Positions 1 to 5,844 of a stretch of 7,002 nt of DNA are shown in pieces. The stretch spans positions 1 through 7,002 of the forward strand of contig CAMCHA010000133.1 of NCBI GenBank assembly GCA_945874515.1. Direction: 5' to 3'. Position 1 is the first letter of the stretch. Each line of letters opens with the position of its first letter. The position numbers were made by a program, and so were the translations under genes. The notes under the pieces were generated by a model. That model did not search any database. It saw only the letters and a list, made by a program, of their open reading frames with translations, and had not been told where the DNA came from. Source of the DNA: Asaia bogorensis (GTDB taxonomy: Bacteria; Pseudomonadota; Alphaproteobacteria; Acetobacterales; Acetobacteraceae).

Positions 1-132
1 CGTTGCCTGATCGCCCGCAATCACCGCGGCCGGGTCACCCGGCGCGATATAGAGCAGACTGAAAACAAAGAGCGCGACGAAGGCCATCACCGGAATGGTG
101 GCCAAGACGCGTCGGACGATATAGGCGAACAT
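1..132 (-). CDS. ABC transporter permease, DppB/OppB type (N-terminal 44 residues, cut by window edge)
   Basis: This is the start of an inner-membrane permease subunit of a family 5 (dipeptide/oligopeptide/nickel-type) ABC importer. Translation from the ATG at 132 begins MFAYIVRRVLATIP. A hydrophobic helix follows at about residues 10-30, then LLYIAPGDPA at about 26-35. An N-terminal YI-RR followed by one transmembrane helix and a PGDP motif is characteristic of DppB-like permeases (BPD_transp_1 family). The protein would normally be about 300-340 residues, so roughly 85 percent lies outside the window. It starts 21 bases after the stop of the upstream binding-protein gene, so the two are probably co-transcribed. 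Its ribosome binding site is weak: GGGA sits only 2 bases before the ATG, and a better AGGA lies 15 bases away. Translation may therefore depend partly on coupling. The substrate cannot be read from this fragment. Confidence 0.88.
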   Translation of the reverse strand, partial: MFAYIVRRVLATIPVMAFVALFVFSLLYIAPGDPAAVIAGDQAT

Positions 133-153
133 GATCCCGGCAATCTTTCCTAA

Positions 154-1755
154 TTAGGACTTGCTGACGCCCCAGAAGAAGGGAATTGGGCCACCAACAA
201 CACCTGTCACGTTGCTGCGCCACGCCTGATAGGTCTTGTAGAAGCCCGTCGGCGCATAGGTCATGTGACGCATGGCTGCGGTATTCATTTCCGCAACCGC
301 GGCCTTTTCCGCTGCGATATCGGGCGCAACAAACCACTTGTCGCGCGCGGCTTCCACCGCGTCATCCTTCGGCCAGCCGAACCAGGCGCCATCGCCATGG
401 GCGCGGAGCGCAAGATAAGATGCCGGATTGATGCAATCCGCACCCGCATGCCAGGTGTGGAAGATATGCCAGCCACCCTGACCCGGCAGGGATTTGGACG
501 CGCGGCGCTGACCAACGGTGCCCCAATCGGTCGCGACGAAATCCACATTCATGCCGACGGAGCGCAGCAGCGCATTGGTCACTTCACCCATGGCCTTGAG
601 CGGGGCCTGATCTTGGCCAACCAGCAACGTGATGGGCTGACCATTGTAGCCAGACTCACGCAGCAGCGCGCGCGCCGCTTCAACATTGCGCGGCCCCTTC
701 AGGATATCGCCACCCGCTTCAGTATAAAGCGGCGTGCCGGGCGTGAAGAAGGAAGGCAGGGTCTGCCAAAGCGCTTTGTCATCGCCGACCACCGCACGCA
801 TATAGTCTTCCTGGTTCAGTACCATCGCGACGGCACGGCGCGCGCGCACATCATTGAACGGCGCATGCAAATGGTTGAAGCGGAAGGAACCGATATTGCC
901 CAGTGGATCGGCGATATCCACGCGGATATTGCGGTTGCGCCGCAAGGATGGGATCAGGTCCGTCAGCGGGGTTTCCCACCAGTCAATTTCGCCATTCATC
1001 AGCGCCGCCGAAGCGGTCGCCGGGTCCGGCATGATGATCCATTCAATACGATCAACATTGATGCGCTTGCCACCGGCCAACCATGACGGAGGCTCATTGC
1101 GCGGCACATATTGTTCGAACTTGGTGAAGACTGCCTTGGCGCCCGGCACCCATTCATTGCGCACAAAGCGCATCGGGCCGGAACCCACGAATTCAGTCAC
1201 CTGCTGGAAGGGATCGGTCTTCGCCAGACGCTCTGGCATCATGAAGGCCATCGGCGTGTTGTTCTTGCCGAGCGCCAGCAGCATCTTGGGGTAAGGCGCC
1301 TTCAGGCGCCAACGGAAGGTGCGGTCATCCACCGCCACCAATTCTTCCTGGATCGCGCGGATCATCTGGCCCATGCCATCGCGCACAGCCCAGCGCGCCA
1401 AGCTTGCCACGCAATCAGCAGCGGTCACCTTGGTGCCATCATGCCACATCAGGCCTTCACGCAGCTTGAAGGTCCAGATCTTGCCGTCAGACGATACTTC
1501 TTCGCTTTCGACCATCTGGCGCTTGGGTTCTAGCTTGTCGTCAAAGCCATACAGCGTGTCCCACACTAGGCAGGCCGCGTTGCGCACCACGTATTGCGTG
1601 CCCCAGATGGGGTCGAAATTGGCCAAATTGGCCTGCGGCACAAAGCGCAGCGTACGCGCGGCAGCGCTTTGAGCTAGCGCCGGGGCAGAAAGCCCGCCCG
1701 TGCCCGCCAGCGCCGCGACACCGGCGGTTGCCTTGAGAAAATTTCTACGATCCAT
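154..1755 (-). CDS. ABC transporter solute-binding protein, family 5 (SBP_bac_5), receptor 3 of the tandem set
   Basis: Periplasmic receptor of 533 residues, a normal length for the peptide/nickel/opine-binding family. It would deliver ligand to the permease encoded immediately downstream. The N terminus DRRNFLK (2-8) resembles a Tat motif, followed by an Ala/Gly-rich hydrophobic stretch and a likely cleavage site ALA|Q after residue 28. Family landmarks in order are PQANLANFDPIW (40-51), LREGLMWHDG (98-107), FMMPERLAKTDPFQQ (171-185), GSGPMRF (191-197), FRFN (291-294), RRAVAM (306-311), FTPGTPL (337-343), DWGT--QRR (410-418) and AWFGWP (457-462). Asp440, four residues before Pro444, occupies the place of the alpha-amino-binding Asp of OppA and DppA, so a peptide-like or amine-bearing ligand is possible but unproven. 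The start is supported by GGGAG at 1763-1767, 7 bases before the ATG. This gene is the most diverged of the three around LANFDPIWGT and has Trp435 in the pocket segment. Exact substrate unknown. Confidence 0.93.
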   Translation of the reverse strand: MDRRNFLKATAGVAALAGTGGLSAPALAQSAAARTLRFVPQANLANFDPIWGTQYVVRNAACLVWDTLYGFDDKLEPKRQMVESEEVSSDGKIWTFKLREGLMWHDGTKVTAADCVASLARWAVRDGMGQMIRAIQEELVAVDDRTFRWRLKAPYPKMLLALGKNNTPMAFMMPERLAKTDPFQQVTEFVGSGPMRFVRNEWVPGAKAVFTKFEQYVPRNEPPSWLAGGKRINVDRIEWIIMPDPATASAALMNGEIDWWETPLTDLIPSLRRNRNIRVDIADPLGNIGSFRFNHLHAPFNDVRARRAVAMVLNQEDYMRAVVGDDKALWQTLPSFFTPGTPLYTEAGGDILKGPRNVEAARALLRESGYNGQPITLLVGQDQAPLKAMGEVTNALLRSVGMNVDFVATDWGTVGQRRASKSLPGQGGWHIFHTWHAGADCINPASYLALRAHGDGAWFGWPKDDAVEAARDKWFVAPDIAAEKAAVAEMNTAAMRHMTYAPTGFYKTYQAWRSNVTGVVGGPIPFFWGVSKS

Positions 1756-1779
1756 CGCCCGTCTCCCATTTAATGTTCA

Positions 1780-1816
1780 GGGCAGCCCAGTCTGCCCATG
1801 AAAACGTCAGTCTGCC
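1780..1816 (-). promoter_or_regulatory. Direct repeat and small inverted repeat upstream of the third binding-protein gene
   Basis: The nonamer CAGTCTGCC occurs at 1788-1796 and again at 1808-1816, exactly 20 bases apart, about two helical turns. The first copy also lies in an inverted repeat, GGGCAG (1780-1785) with CTGCCC (1792-1797) around a 6-base spacer. The block ends about 25 bases before the start codon of the gene at 1755, where a promoter or regulator site would be expected. On the minus strand TGGGCA and CATTAA can be placed 17 bases apart, but they match the sigma-70 consensus at only 4 and 3 of 6 positions, so I do not call a promoter. The spacing is visible in the sequence; binding by a regulator is inferred. 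Confidence 0.3.
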
Positions 1817-1854
1817 TTGGTAAGCAGCACCCGCGCCCTTGAACTCCGATTAGC

Positions 1855-1886
1855 CCGCTTTGGAAGCGGCGGCTATAGCCGCTTCC
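1855..1886 (-). promoter_or_regulatory. Overlapping hairpins between the second and third binding-protein genes
   Basis: A perfect 9-bp stem is formed by GGAAGCGGC (1862-1870) and GCCGCTTCC (1878-1886) around a 7-base loop. A second, mutually exclusive hairpin is possible between CCGCTT (1855-1860) and AAGCGG (1864-1869) around a 3-base loop, because the middle arm is shared. No run of T follows on either strand, so it is not a standard intrinsic terminator. It lies in a 183-base gap inside an otherwise compact operon. It could be a partial terminator, an mRNA stability or processing element that lowers expression of the downstream receptor and permease, or an attenuator-like switch. The geometry is seen directly; the role is inferred. 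Confidence 0.4.
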
Positions 1887-1938
1887 GGTGGGTCCATCCA
1901 GTGAGGGGAAGCACTTGCCGTGCCAGAGCCAGAGGGTC

Positions 1939-3528
1939 TCAGCCCTTGCCGATATTCCAGAACACAGTCGCGGGCGCGCGGAAGACGCCCGTTACATTGC
2001 TACGCCAGGCTGAGGGCTGCCAGTAGAAGCCCAAGGGGATGTAATACATCTGCTCCATGGCCTTGGCGTTCAGCAGGCGCGCGATGCGCTGGCTTTCCGC
2101 CGGATCGGCGCCCTTTTCCACCCATTCGGCACGCAAAGCCTCAATTTCCGGCACATTGGGCCAGCCGAACCAGGCATTATCCCCATTGGCGCGCAGGAAC
2201 AGGTGATAGACTGGCAACGCCAGGCTCTGGCCTGACGACGTAGTGTGGATAATGCTCCAGCCGCCGCGTTCCACCGGTTCCTTGCTCGTGCGCCGCTGCA
2301 CCAGCGTGCCCCAATCGGCCGCGATCAGTTCCAGATTCATCCCCAGGCGGCGGATGATGTCCGCGGTCATGAGCGATAGCGCATTGATCTGCGGGTAGTC
2401 GCCCGGTGCAATCAAAACGACCTTTTCGCCATTATAACCCGCCGCGCGCAGCGCTTCCCGCGCGCGTTCGATATTGTGGGTTTTCAGCGCCTCGCTGCCC
2501 TGTTCATTGGCGAGCGGCGTGCCGCAGGTGAAGACACCCTCACACACGCCCCAGCTTGCGGGGTCATTGCCGGCAACGGCGGTCAGGTAATCGCGCTGAT
2601 CCACCGCCATGGCGACGGCGCGGCGAATGGCGGGGTTGTTGAAGGGCGGCTGCAGCGTGTTGAAGCGGCAAACGCCGTAAGTGCCATCAAGCAGCCTTTG
2701 CTGCACCGTGACACCGCGCGCGCGGCGGAGTTGCGGCAGCAGATCATGCAGCGGGTATTCCCAATAATCCTGTTCACCCGTCACCATGGCATTGCCGCTA
2801 GTGGCGGGGTCCGTGATGATGGTCCATTCCACGCGGTCAATCTTCGGCGTGCGCCCGCCAGCCAAGCCATCCACTTCTTCCTGGCGCGGCACATAGCGAT
2901 CATTCTTCGCCCAGACAGCGCGCTGGCCCGGGTTCCATTCATCGCGGATGAAGCGGAACGGCCCACTGCCCACGGTTTCACGGATTTGCTGGAAGGCATC
3001 GGTCGCCGCGATGCGTTCGGGCATGATGAAGCAGGGGAATTGCGTCTGCCCCAAAGCCATGATCAGCAAGGGCGTTGGCTTATGGAAGCGGAAGCGAAAG
3101 CGCTTATCGTCCAAGCCTTCCAGCGTGGCGATATTGGGCCAAAGCACCTGGGTGAAGGGATCTCGCTTGGCCCAGCGATTGATGGAGGCCACGCAATCCT
3201 TGGCCAGCACCCTTTCGCCATCATGGAACATCAGCCCATCACGCAGCGTGAAGGTCAGCGTCAGCCCATCCTGCGACGTTTCCCAGCCTTGGGCCATCTG
3301 CGGCTTGATCTCGCCCTTCGCGTTTTCGGCGCAAAGCTGATCGTAAATCATGAAGGCGTTGTTGCGCGTGACAACCGCCGTGGTCCAAATGGGGTCAAGG
3401 CTGGTGAGGTTCGCCTGCGGAATAACACGGAGCGTGCGCGCCGCGGCCCCTTGCGAATAGGCCGGTGCTGCAATGCACGCCGTGGCTGCAAGCCCGGCTG
3501 TCGCACCAATAAAGCTTCTGCGATCCAT
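1939..3528 (-). CDS. ABC transporter solute-binding protein, family 5 (SBP_bac_5), receptor 2 of the tandem set
   Basis: Periplasmic receptor of 529 residues and the middle member of the triplet. The N terminus DRRSFIG (2-8) is Tat-like, followed by an Ala-rich segment and a likely cleavage site AYS|Q after residue 25. Landmarks are PQANLTSLDPIWTT (37-50), LRDGLMFHDG (95-104), FIMPERIAATDAFQQ (167-181), GSGPFRF (187-193), CRFN (287-290), RRAVAM (302-307), DWGT--QRR (405-413), AWFGWP (452-457) and AWRSNVTGV (507-515). At the pocket position where the flanking paralogues have Asp, this protein has Ser435, which argues against the OppA/DppA way of binding a free alpha-amino group. It alone has Cys329 and Cys335, the second replacing the Pro of the FTPGTPL motif, so a disulfide is possible. 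The start is supported by AAGGAAG ending about 8 bases before the ATG, inside the 14-base gap after the preceding stop. That short gap indicates co-transcription and perhaps translational coupling. Substrate not assignable. Confidence 0.93.
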   Translation of the reverse strand: MDRRSFIGATAGLAATACIAAPAYSQGAAARTLRVIPQANLTSLDPIWTTAVVTRNNAFMIYDQLCAENAKGEIKPQMAQGWETSQDGLTLTFTLRDGLMFHDGERVLAKDCVASINRWAKRDPFTQVLWPNIATLEGLDDKRFRFRFHKPTPLLIMALGQTQFPCFIMPERIAATDAFQQIRETVGSGPFRFIRDEWNPGQRAVWAKNDRYVPRQEEVDGLAGGRTPKIDRVEWTIITDPATSGNAMVTGEQDYWEYPLHDLLPQLRRARGVTVQQRLLDGTYGVCRFNTLQPPFNNPAIRRAVAMAVDQRDYLTAVAGNDPASWGVCEGVFTCGTPLANEQGSEALKTHNIERAREALRAAGYNGEKVVLIAPGDYPQINALSLMTADIIRRLGMNLELIAADWGTLVQRRTSKEPVERGGWSIIHTTSSGQSLALPVYHLFLRANGDNAWFGWPNVPEIEALRAEWVEKGADPAESQRIARLLNAKAMEQMYYIPLGFYWQPSAWRSNVTGVFRAPATVFWNIGKG

Positions 3529-3542
3529 TTGCGTCTTCCTTT

Positions 3543-5132
3543 TCAGCTACGCCGAATGCCCCAATAAAGCGCGAGGCCCGCCACGCGCCCGGCCAGATTG
3601 GCGCGCAAAGCCGTCATGGATTTGTAGGAGCCGAGCGGGATATAGGGCAGTTCATCCATCGCGACCGTCTGCATATCCCGCGCAAGGGCCTGCTGCGTCG
3701 GCAAATCCGGCGCGTCGAACCAGGCGTCTCGCGCTTCCTCAAGCTTCGGGATCTCCGGCCAGCCGAACCAGGCATTGGCGCCATTGCCGCGCAGCGGGAA
3801 ATGCGCCGCCGGATCGGCGAAATCAAACGACGAGAAGGAGGTGAACAGCATGGACCAACCGCCACGTTCCACCGGTTCACGCGAGGTGCGGCGCTGCACC
3901 GTGGTGCCCCAATCGCTCAGAACAATATCGGCATTGAAGCCAAGCCGGCGCACCAAATCCGCCCCCACCTGCGTGAGTGCGGCCGGCACCAGAATATCCG
4001 TGGGGCCAATCAGGCGCATGGTCTGATTGGTATAGCCGGCGTCACGCATCAATTGGCGGGCACGATCAATACTGCGCGGCCCCATCAGCGGCGCAAGCCC
4101 CGCATCATTGGCAAGCGGCGTGCCCGGCGTGAACATGCCAACGCCCGTGGTGTAGAGCGAAGCATCCGTACCGACCGATGCCTGCATGAAATCCTGCTGG
4201 TTGATCGCCGGTAGCAAGGCCTGACGCAAAGCCTTGTTGTTGAAGGGGCCATTCAGATGGTTGAAGCGCAAAATGCCGGTCAGCGGCAGCGGGTCAATCG
4301 CTTCAATCACTACTTGGCGGTTGCGGCGGAGCAGCAGCTGCACTTCCGGCGGCGGCTGTTCGTACCAGTCAATCTCGCCGGTTTGTATCGCGGCGGCGGC
4401 GGTCGCCGCATCCACAATAATGTGCCATTCCACACGATCAAAATGCGCGATTTTTGGCCCGGCGGTCAGGCTTGGCGTACCGGTCTGCACTGGCACGTAA
4501 TCGGCGAAGCGTTCAAACACCGCCAGGCTGCCGGAATTGAATTCATTGGCCTTGAAGCGGAAGGGGCCGCTGCCGATGGATTCGCGCACCTGCTGGAAGG
4601 GATCGGTCTTGGCCAGGCGTTCGGGCATGATGAAGGCCGGGCCGTTGGACACCTGCGCCAGCGCATGGAACAGCAGCGGGAAGGGTTTTTTCAGACGGAA
4701 GCGGATCCGCATGTCATCCACCATCTGGATGTCATCGGTCACTGTGGCCAGCTTCTGGCCGAAGGGGCTGCGCTTCATCCAGCGTTGCAGGCTTGGCACC
4801 ACATCCTGCGCGCGCACGGGTTCCCCGTCATGGAATTTCAGCCCGGGGCGCAGCGTGATGGTGACACTCCGCCCGCCATCATCGCTGCTATGGCCGGCTG
4901 CCATTTGCGGCTGCGGCTGGAACTGCGCATCCATGCCATAGAGCGTGTCGAACACCATATACCCGTAATTCCGGGTGATATTGGCCGTGGTCCAAATTGG
5001 ATCGAGGCTGGTGAGGTTCGCCTGCGGCACCATTTTCAGCACGCGGTTCTGCGTGGGCTGCGCAATGGCGAAGGAAGGCAGCGCGGTTGCGGCTGCGGCG
5101 GCACCCAGTTTGAAAACATCCCGACGTTGCAT
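3543..5132 (-). CDS. ABC transporter solute-binding protein, family 5 (SBP_bac_5), receptor 1 of the tandem set
   Basis: Periplasmic receptor of 529 residues and the promoter-proximal gene of the minus-strand operon. The N terminus QRRDVFKLG (2-10) is Tat-like, followed by an Ala-rich hydrophobic stretch and a likely cleavage site AIA|Q after residue 24. Landmarks are VPQANLTSLDPIWTT (35-49), LRPGLKFHDG (94-103), FIMPERLAKTDPFQQ (167-181), GSGPFRF (187-193), LRFN (288-291), MFTPGTPL (333-340), DWGT--QRR (407-415) and AWFGWP (454-459). Asp437, four residues before Pro441, matches the place of the ligand alpha-amino-binding Asp in OppA/DppA. The protein contains no cysteine, unlike its two paralogues. 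Its C terminus, with LRANLAGRVAGL, departs from the AWRSNVTGV of the other two. The start is supported by AAGGGGG at 5138-5144, 5 bases before the ATG. The substrate is probably a peptide or other small nitrogenous compound, but this is family-level inference only. Confidence 0.93.
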   Translation of the reverse strand: MQRRDVFKLGAAAAATALPSFAIAQPTQNRVLKMVPQANLTSLDPIWTTANITRNYGYMVFDTLYGMDAQFQPQPQMAAGHSSDDGGRSVTITLRPGLKFHDGEPVRAQDVVPSLQRWMKRSPFGQKLATVTDDIQMVDDMRIRFRLKKPFPLLFHALAQVSNGPAFIMPERLAKTDPFQQVRESIGSGPFRFKANEFNSGSLAVFERFADYVPVQTGTPSLTAGPKIAHFDRVEWHIIVDAATAAAAIQTGEIDWYEQPPPEVQLLLRRNRQVVIEAIDPLPLTGILRFNHLNGPFNNKALRQALLPAINQQDFMQASVGTDASLYTTGVGMFTPGTPLANDAGLAPLMGPRSIDRARQLMRDAGYTNQTMRLIGPTDILVPAALTQVGADLVRRLGFNADIVLSDWGTTVQRRTSREPVERGGWSMLFTSFSSFDFADPAAHFPLRGNGANAWFGWPEIPKLEEARDAWFDAPDLPTQQALARDMQTVAMDELPYIPLGSYKSMTALRANLAGRVAGLALYWGIRRS

Positions 5133-5355
5133 GTGAGCCCCCTTTTCGTGTTCCTGCTATCAGACCCGCTTGCCCCGGCCTATGCAAGCGCGATTTGGCC
5201 TTAGCCAAGCTTATGACCAAAACCAAAGCCGGTTCCTGGGCATAATCTATCCAGATTGCCTTGCTTTGCATCAGTTCGGCCAGAATTTCCTGCCCGGAAG
5301 GCCGCAAGGACGATGGCGGTTTGCGCCGGCCCGCTTTCCTGCGTTACAGGCGGCC
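5133..5355. promoter_or_regulatory. Divergent intergenic region between the binding-protein operon and the GtrA gene
   Basis: These 223 bases lie between two divergent starts and must carry the promoter of the minus-strand operon unless it starts inside gtrA. I see no strong sigma-70 promoter. Candidates are weak: on the minus strand, TTGGCT (complement of 5201-5206) with CATAGG 18 bases on; on the plus strand, an isolated CATAAT at 5241-5246 with no matching -35. An inverted repeat TTGGC-CTTA-GCCAA at 5195-5208 overlaps the minus-strand candidate and could be an operator. Open frames crossing this region have unconvincing translations. No RNA gene or mobile-element end is visible. Confidence 0.4.
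5195..5208. repeat. Small inverted repeat TTGGC-CTTA-GCCAA, possible operator
   Basis: Five-base perfect arms flank a 4-base spacer, centred about 70 bases upstream of the first binding-protein gene on the minus strand. The position suits a regulator binding site for the operon. Palindromes this short are common by chance, and no regulator gene lies in the window, so the assignment is tentative. Confidence 0.25.
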
Positions 5356-5805
5356 ATGGCTTTGCACGGCATCCTCTCCCGCATCGAAAGCATCCTTGGG
5401 CCAGAGCGCTTTCAACTGTTGTTGGAGTTTTTGCGTTTCGGTGTGGTCGGTACGATCGGGTTCGTGGTGGATACTGCGGTGCTTTACGCGGGGCTTGCGC
5501 TCGGGCTTGGGCTTTATGGCGGGCGCGCGGTTTCCTACCTGGCTGCGGCGACAACCACCTGGGCGCTCAATCGGCTATGGACCTTTCGCGGGCGCGGTGA
5601 TGGCCCTGTGCATCAGCAATGGGCGCTGTTCCTGCTGGTGAATCTGGTAGGCTTCGCGATGAATTACGGCACCTATGCCGCGCTGATCGAACTTGTGCCC
5701 TTGGTGGCAGCGCACCCCGTACTGGGTGTTGCAGCGGGGGCAATTGCCGGGATGTTCGGAAATTTCGTGCTGTCGCGCCAATTGGTGTTTCGCGCGAAGG
5801 CTTAG
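5356..5805 (+). CDS. GtrA-family small integral membrane protein
   Basis: A 149-residue protein with four predicted transmembrane helices at about 28-49, 54-72, 89-113 and 121-142, the size and topology of the GtrA/DPMS-type family (PF04138). Family motifs are visible: RFGVVGTIGFVVD (28-39), ALNRLWTFRG (70-79) closing the first half and NFVLSRQLVFRA (136-147) closing the second. The N-R-W/V-F signature at the end of each half shows the internal pseudo-repeat typical of the family. Characterised members act in polyprenyl-linked sugar handling across the inner membrane, as with GtrA in O-antigen glucosylation. No glycosyltransferase is adjacent here, so the actual role is unknown. I chose the ATG at 5356, with AGG 5 bases upstream. 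A longer frame back to TTG 5170 adds 62 residues of non-membrane sequence not expected in this family. It diverges from the transporter operon and converges on the next gene. Confidence 0.85.
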   Translation: MALHGILSRIESILGPERFQLLLEFLRFGVVGTIGFVVDTAVLYAGLALGLGLYGGRAVSYLAAATTTWALNRLWTFRGRGDGPVHQQWALFLLVNLVGFAMNYGTYAALIELVPLVAAHPVLGVAAGAIAGMFGNFVLSRQLVFRAKA

Positions 5806-5835
5806 GCGCGATGGGGTGATGTGCCCCACCGCGCC
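5805..5835. terminator. GC-rich hairpin between convergent genes, probable bidirectional terminator
   Basis: GGCGCG (5805-5810) pairs with CGCGCC (5830-5835). After one A-C mismatch the stem continues with T5812-A5828 and GGGG (5813-5816) with CCCC (5824-5827), leaving a 7-base loop. It begins on the last base of the GtrA stop codon and ends 9 bases before the stop codon of the opposite gene, where a shared terminator is expected. No T-run follows on either strand, so efficient intrinsic termination is uncertain; it may act with Rho or protect 3' ends. Confidence 0.5.
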
Positions 5836-5844
5836 ATGCAGAAT

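Noticed and set aside
1817..2026. Plus-strand 69-codon frame across the gap between receptors 2 and 3
   Set aside because: It starts at a TTG without a ribosome binding site, runs antisense into the end of receptor 2, and its Arg/Ser-rich translation resembles no known protein.
3475..3477. Possible lipoprotein cysteine (Cys18) in the signal peptide of receptor 2
   Set aside because: The preceding residues ATA do not fit a lipobox, which needs a Leu-like residue at -3. A normal signal peptidase I site AYS|Q follows at residue 25.
2476..3567. Long plus-strand open frame of 363 codons antisense to receptor 2, with similar long antisense frames over receptors 1 (4257-5204) and 3 (265-1086, 1111-1533)
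   Set aside because: Each lies wholly or mostly opposite a well-supported gene. Their mutual similarity (for example DLLEGIG-like stretches) follows from the paralogy of the sense proteins in GC-rich code. They show no recognisable domain, ribosome binding site or independent composition.
5170..5355. Extension of the GtrA gene upstream to a TTG at 5170
   Set aside because: It adds 62 residues without membrane character or family similarity, and would fill most of the divergent promoter region. The ATG at 5356 gives the usual family length and has an AGG upstream.
5313..5600. Alternative frame starting at the ATG at 5313, which has a good AAGGA just upstream
   Set aside because: It is in another frame from GtrA and its translation is Arg/Gly/Cys-rich with no domain. 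It overlaps the well-supported membrane protein.
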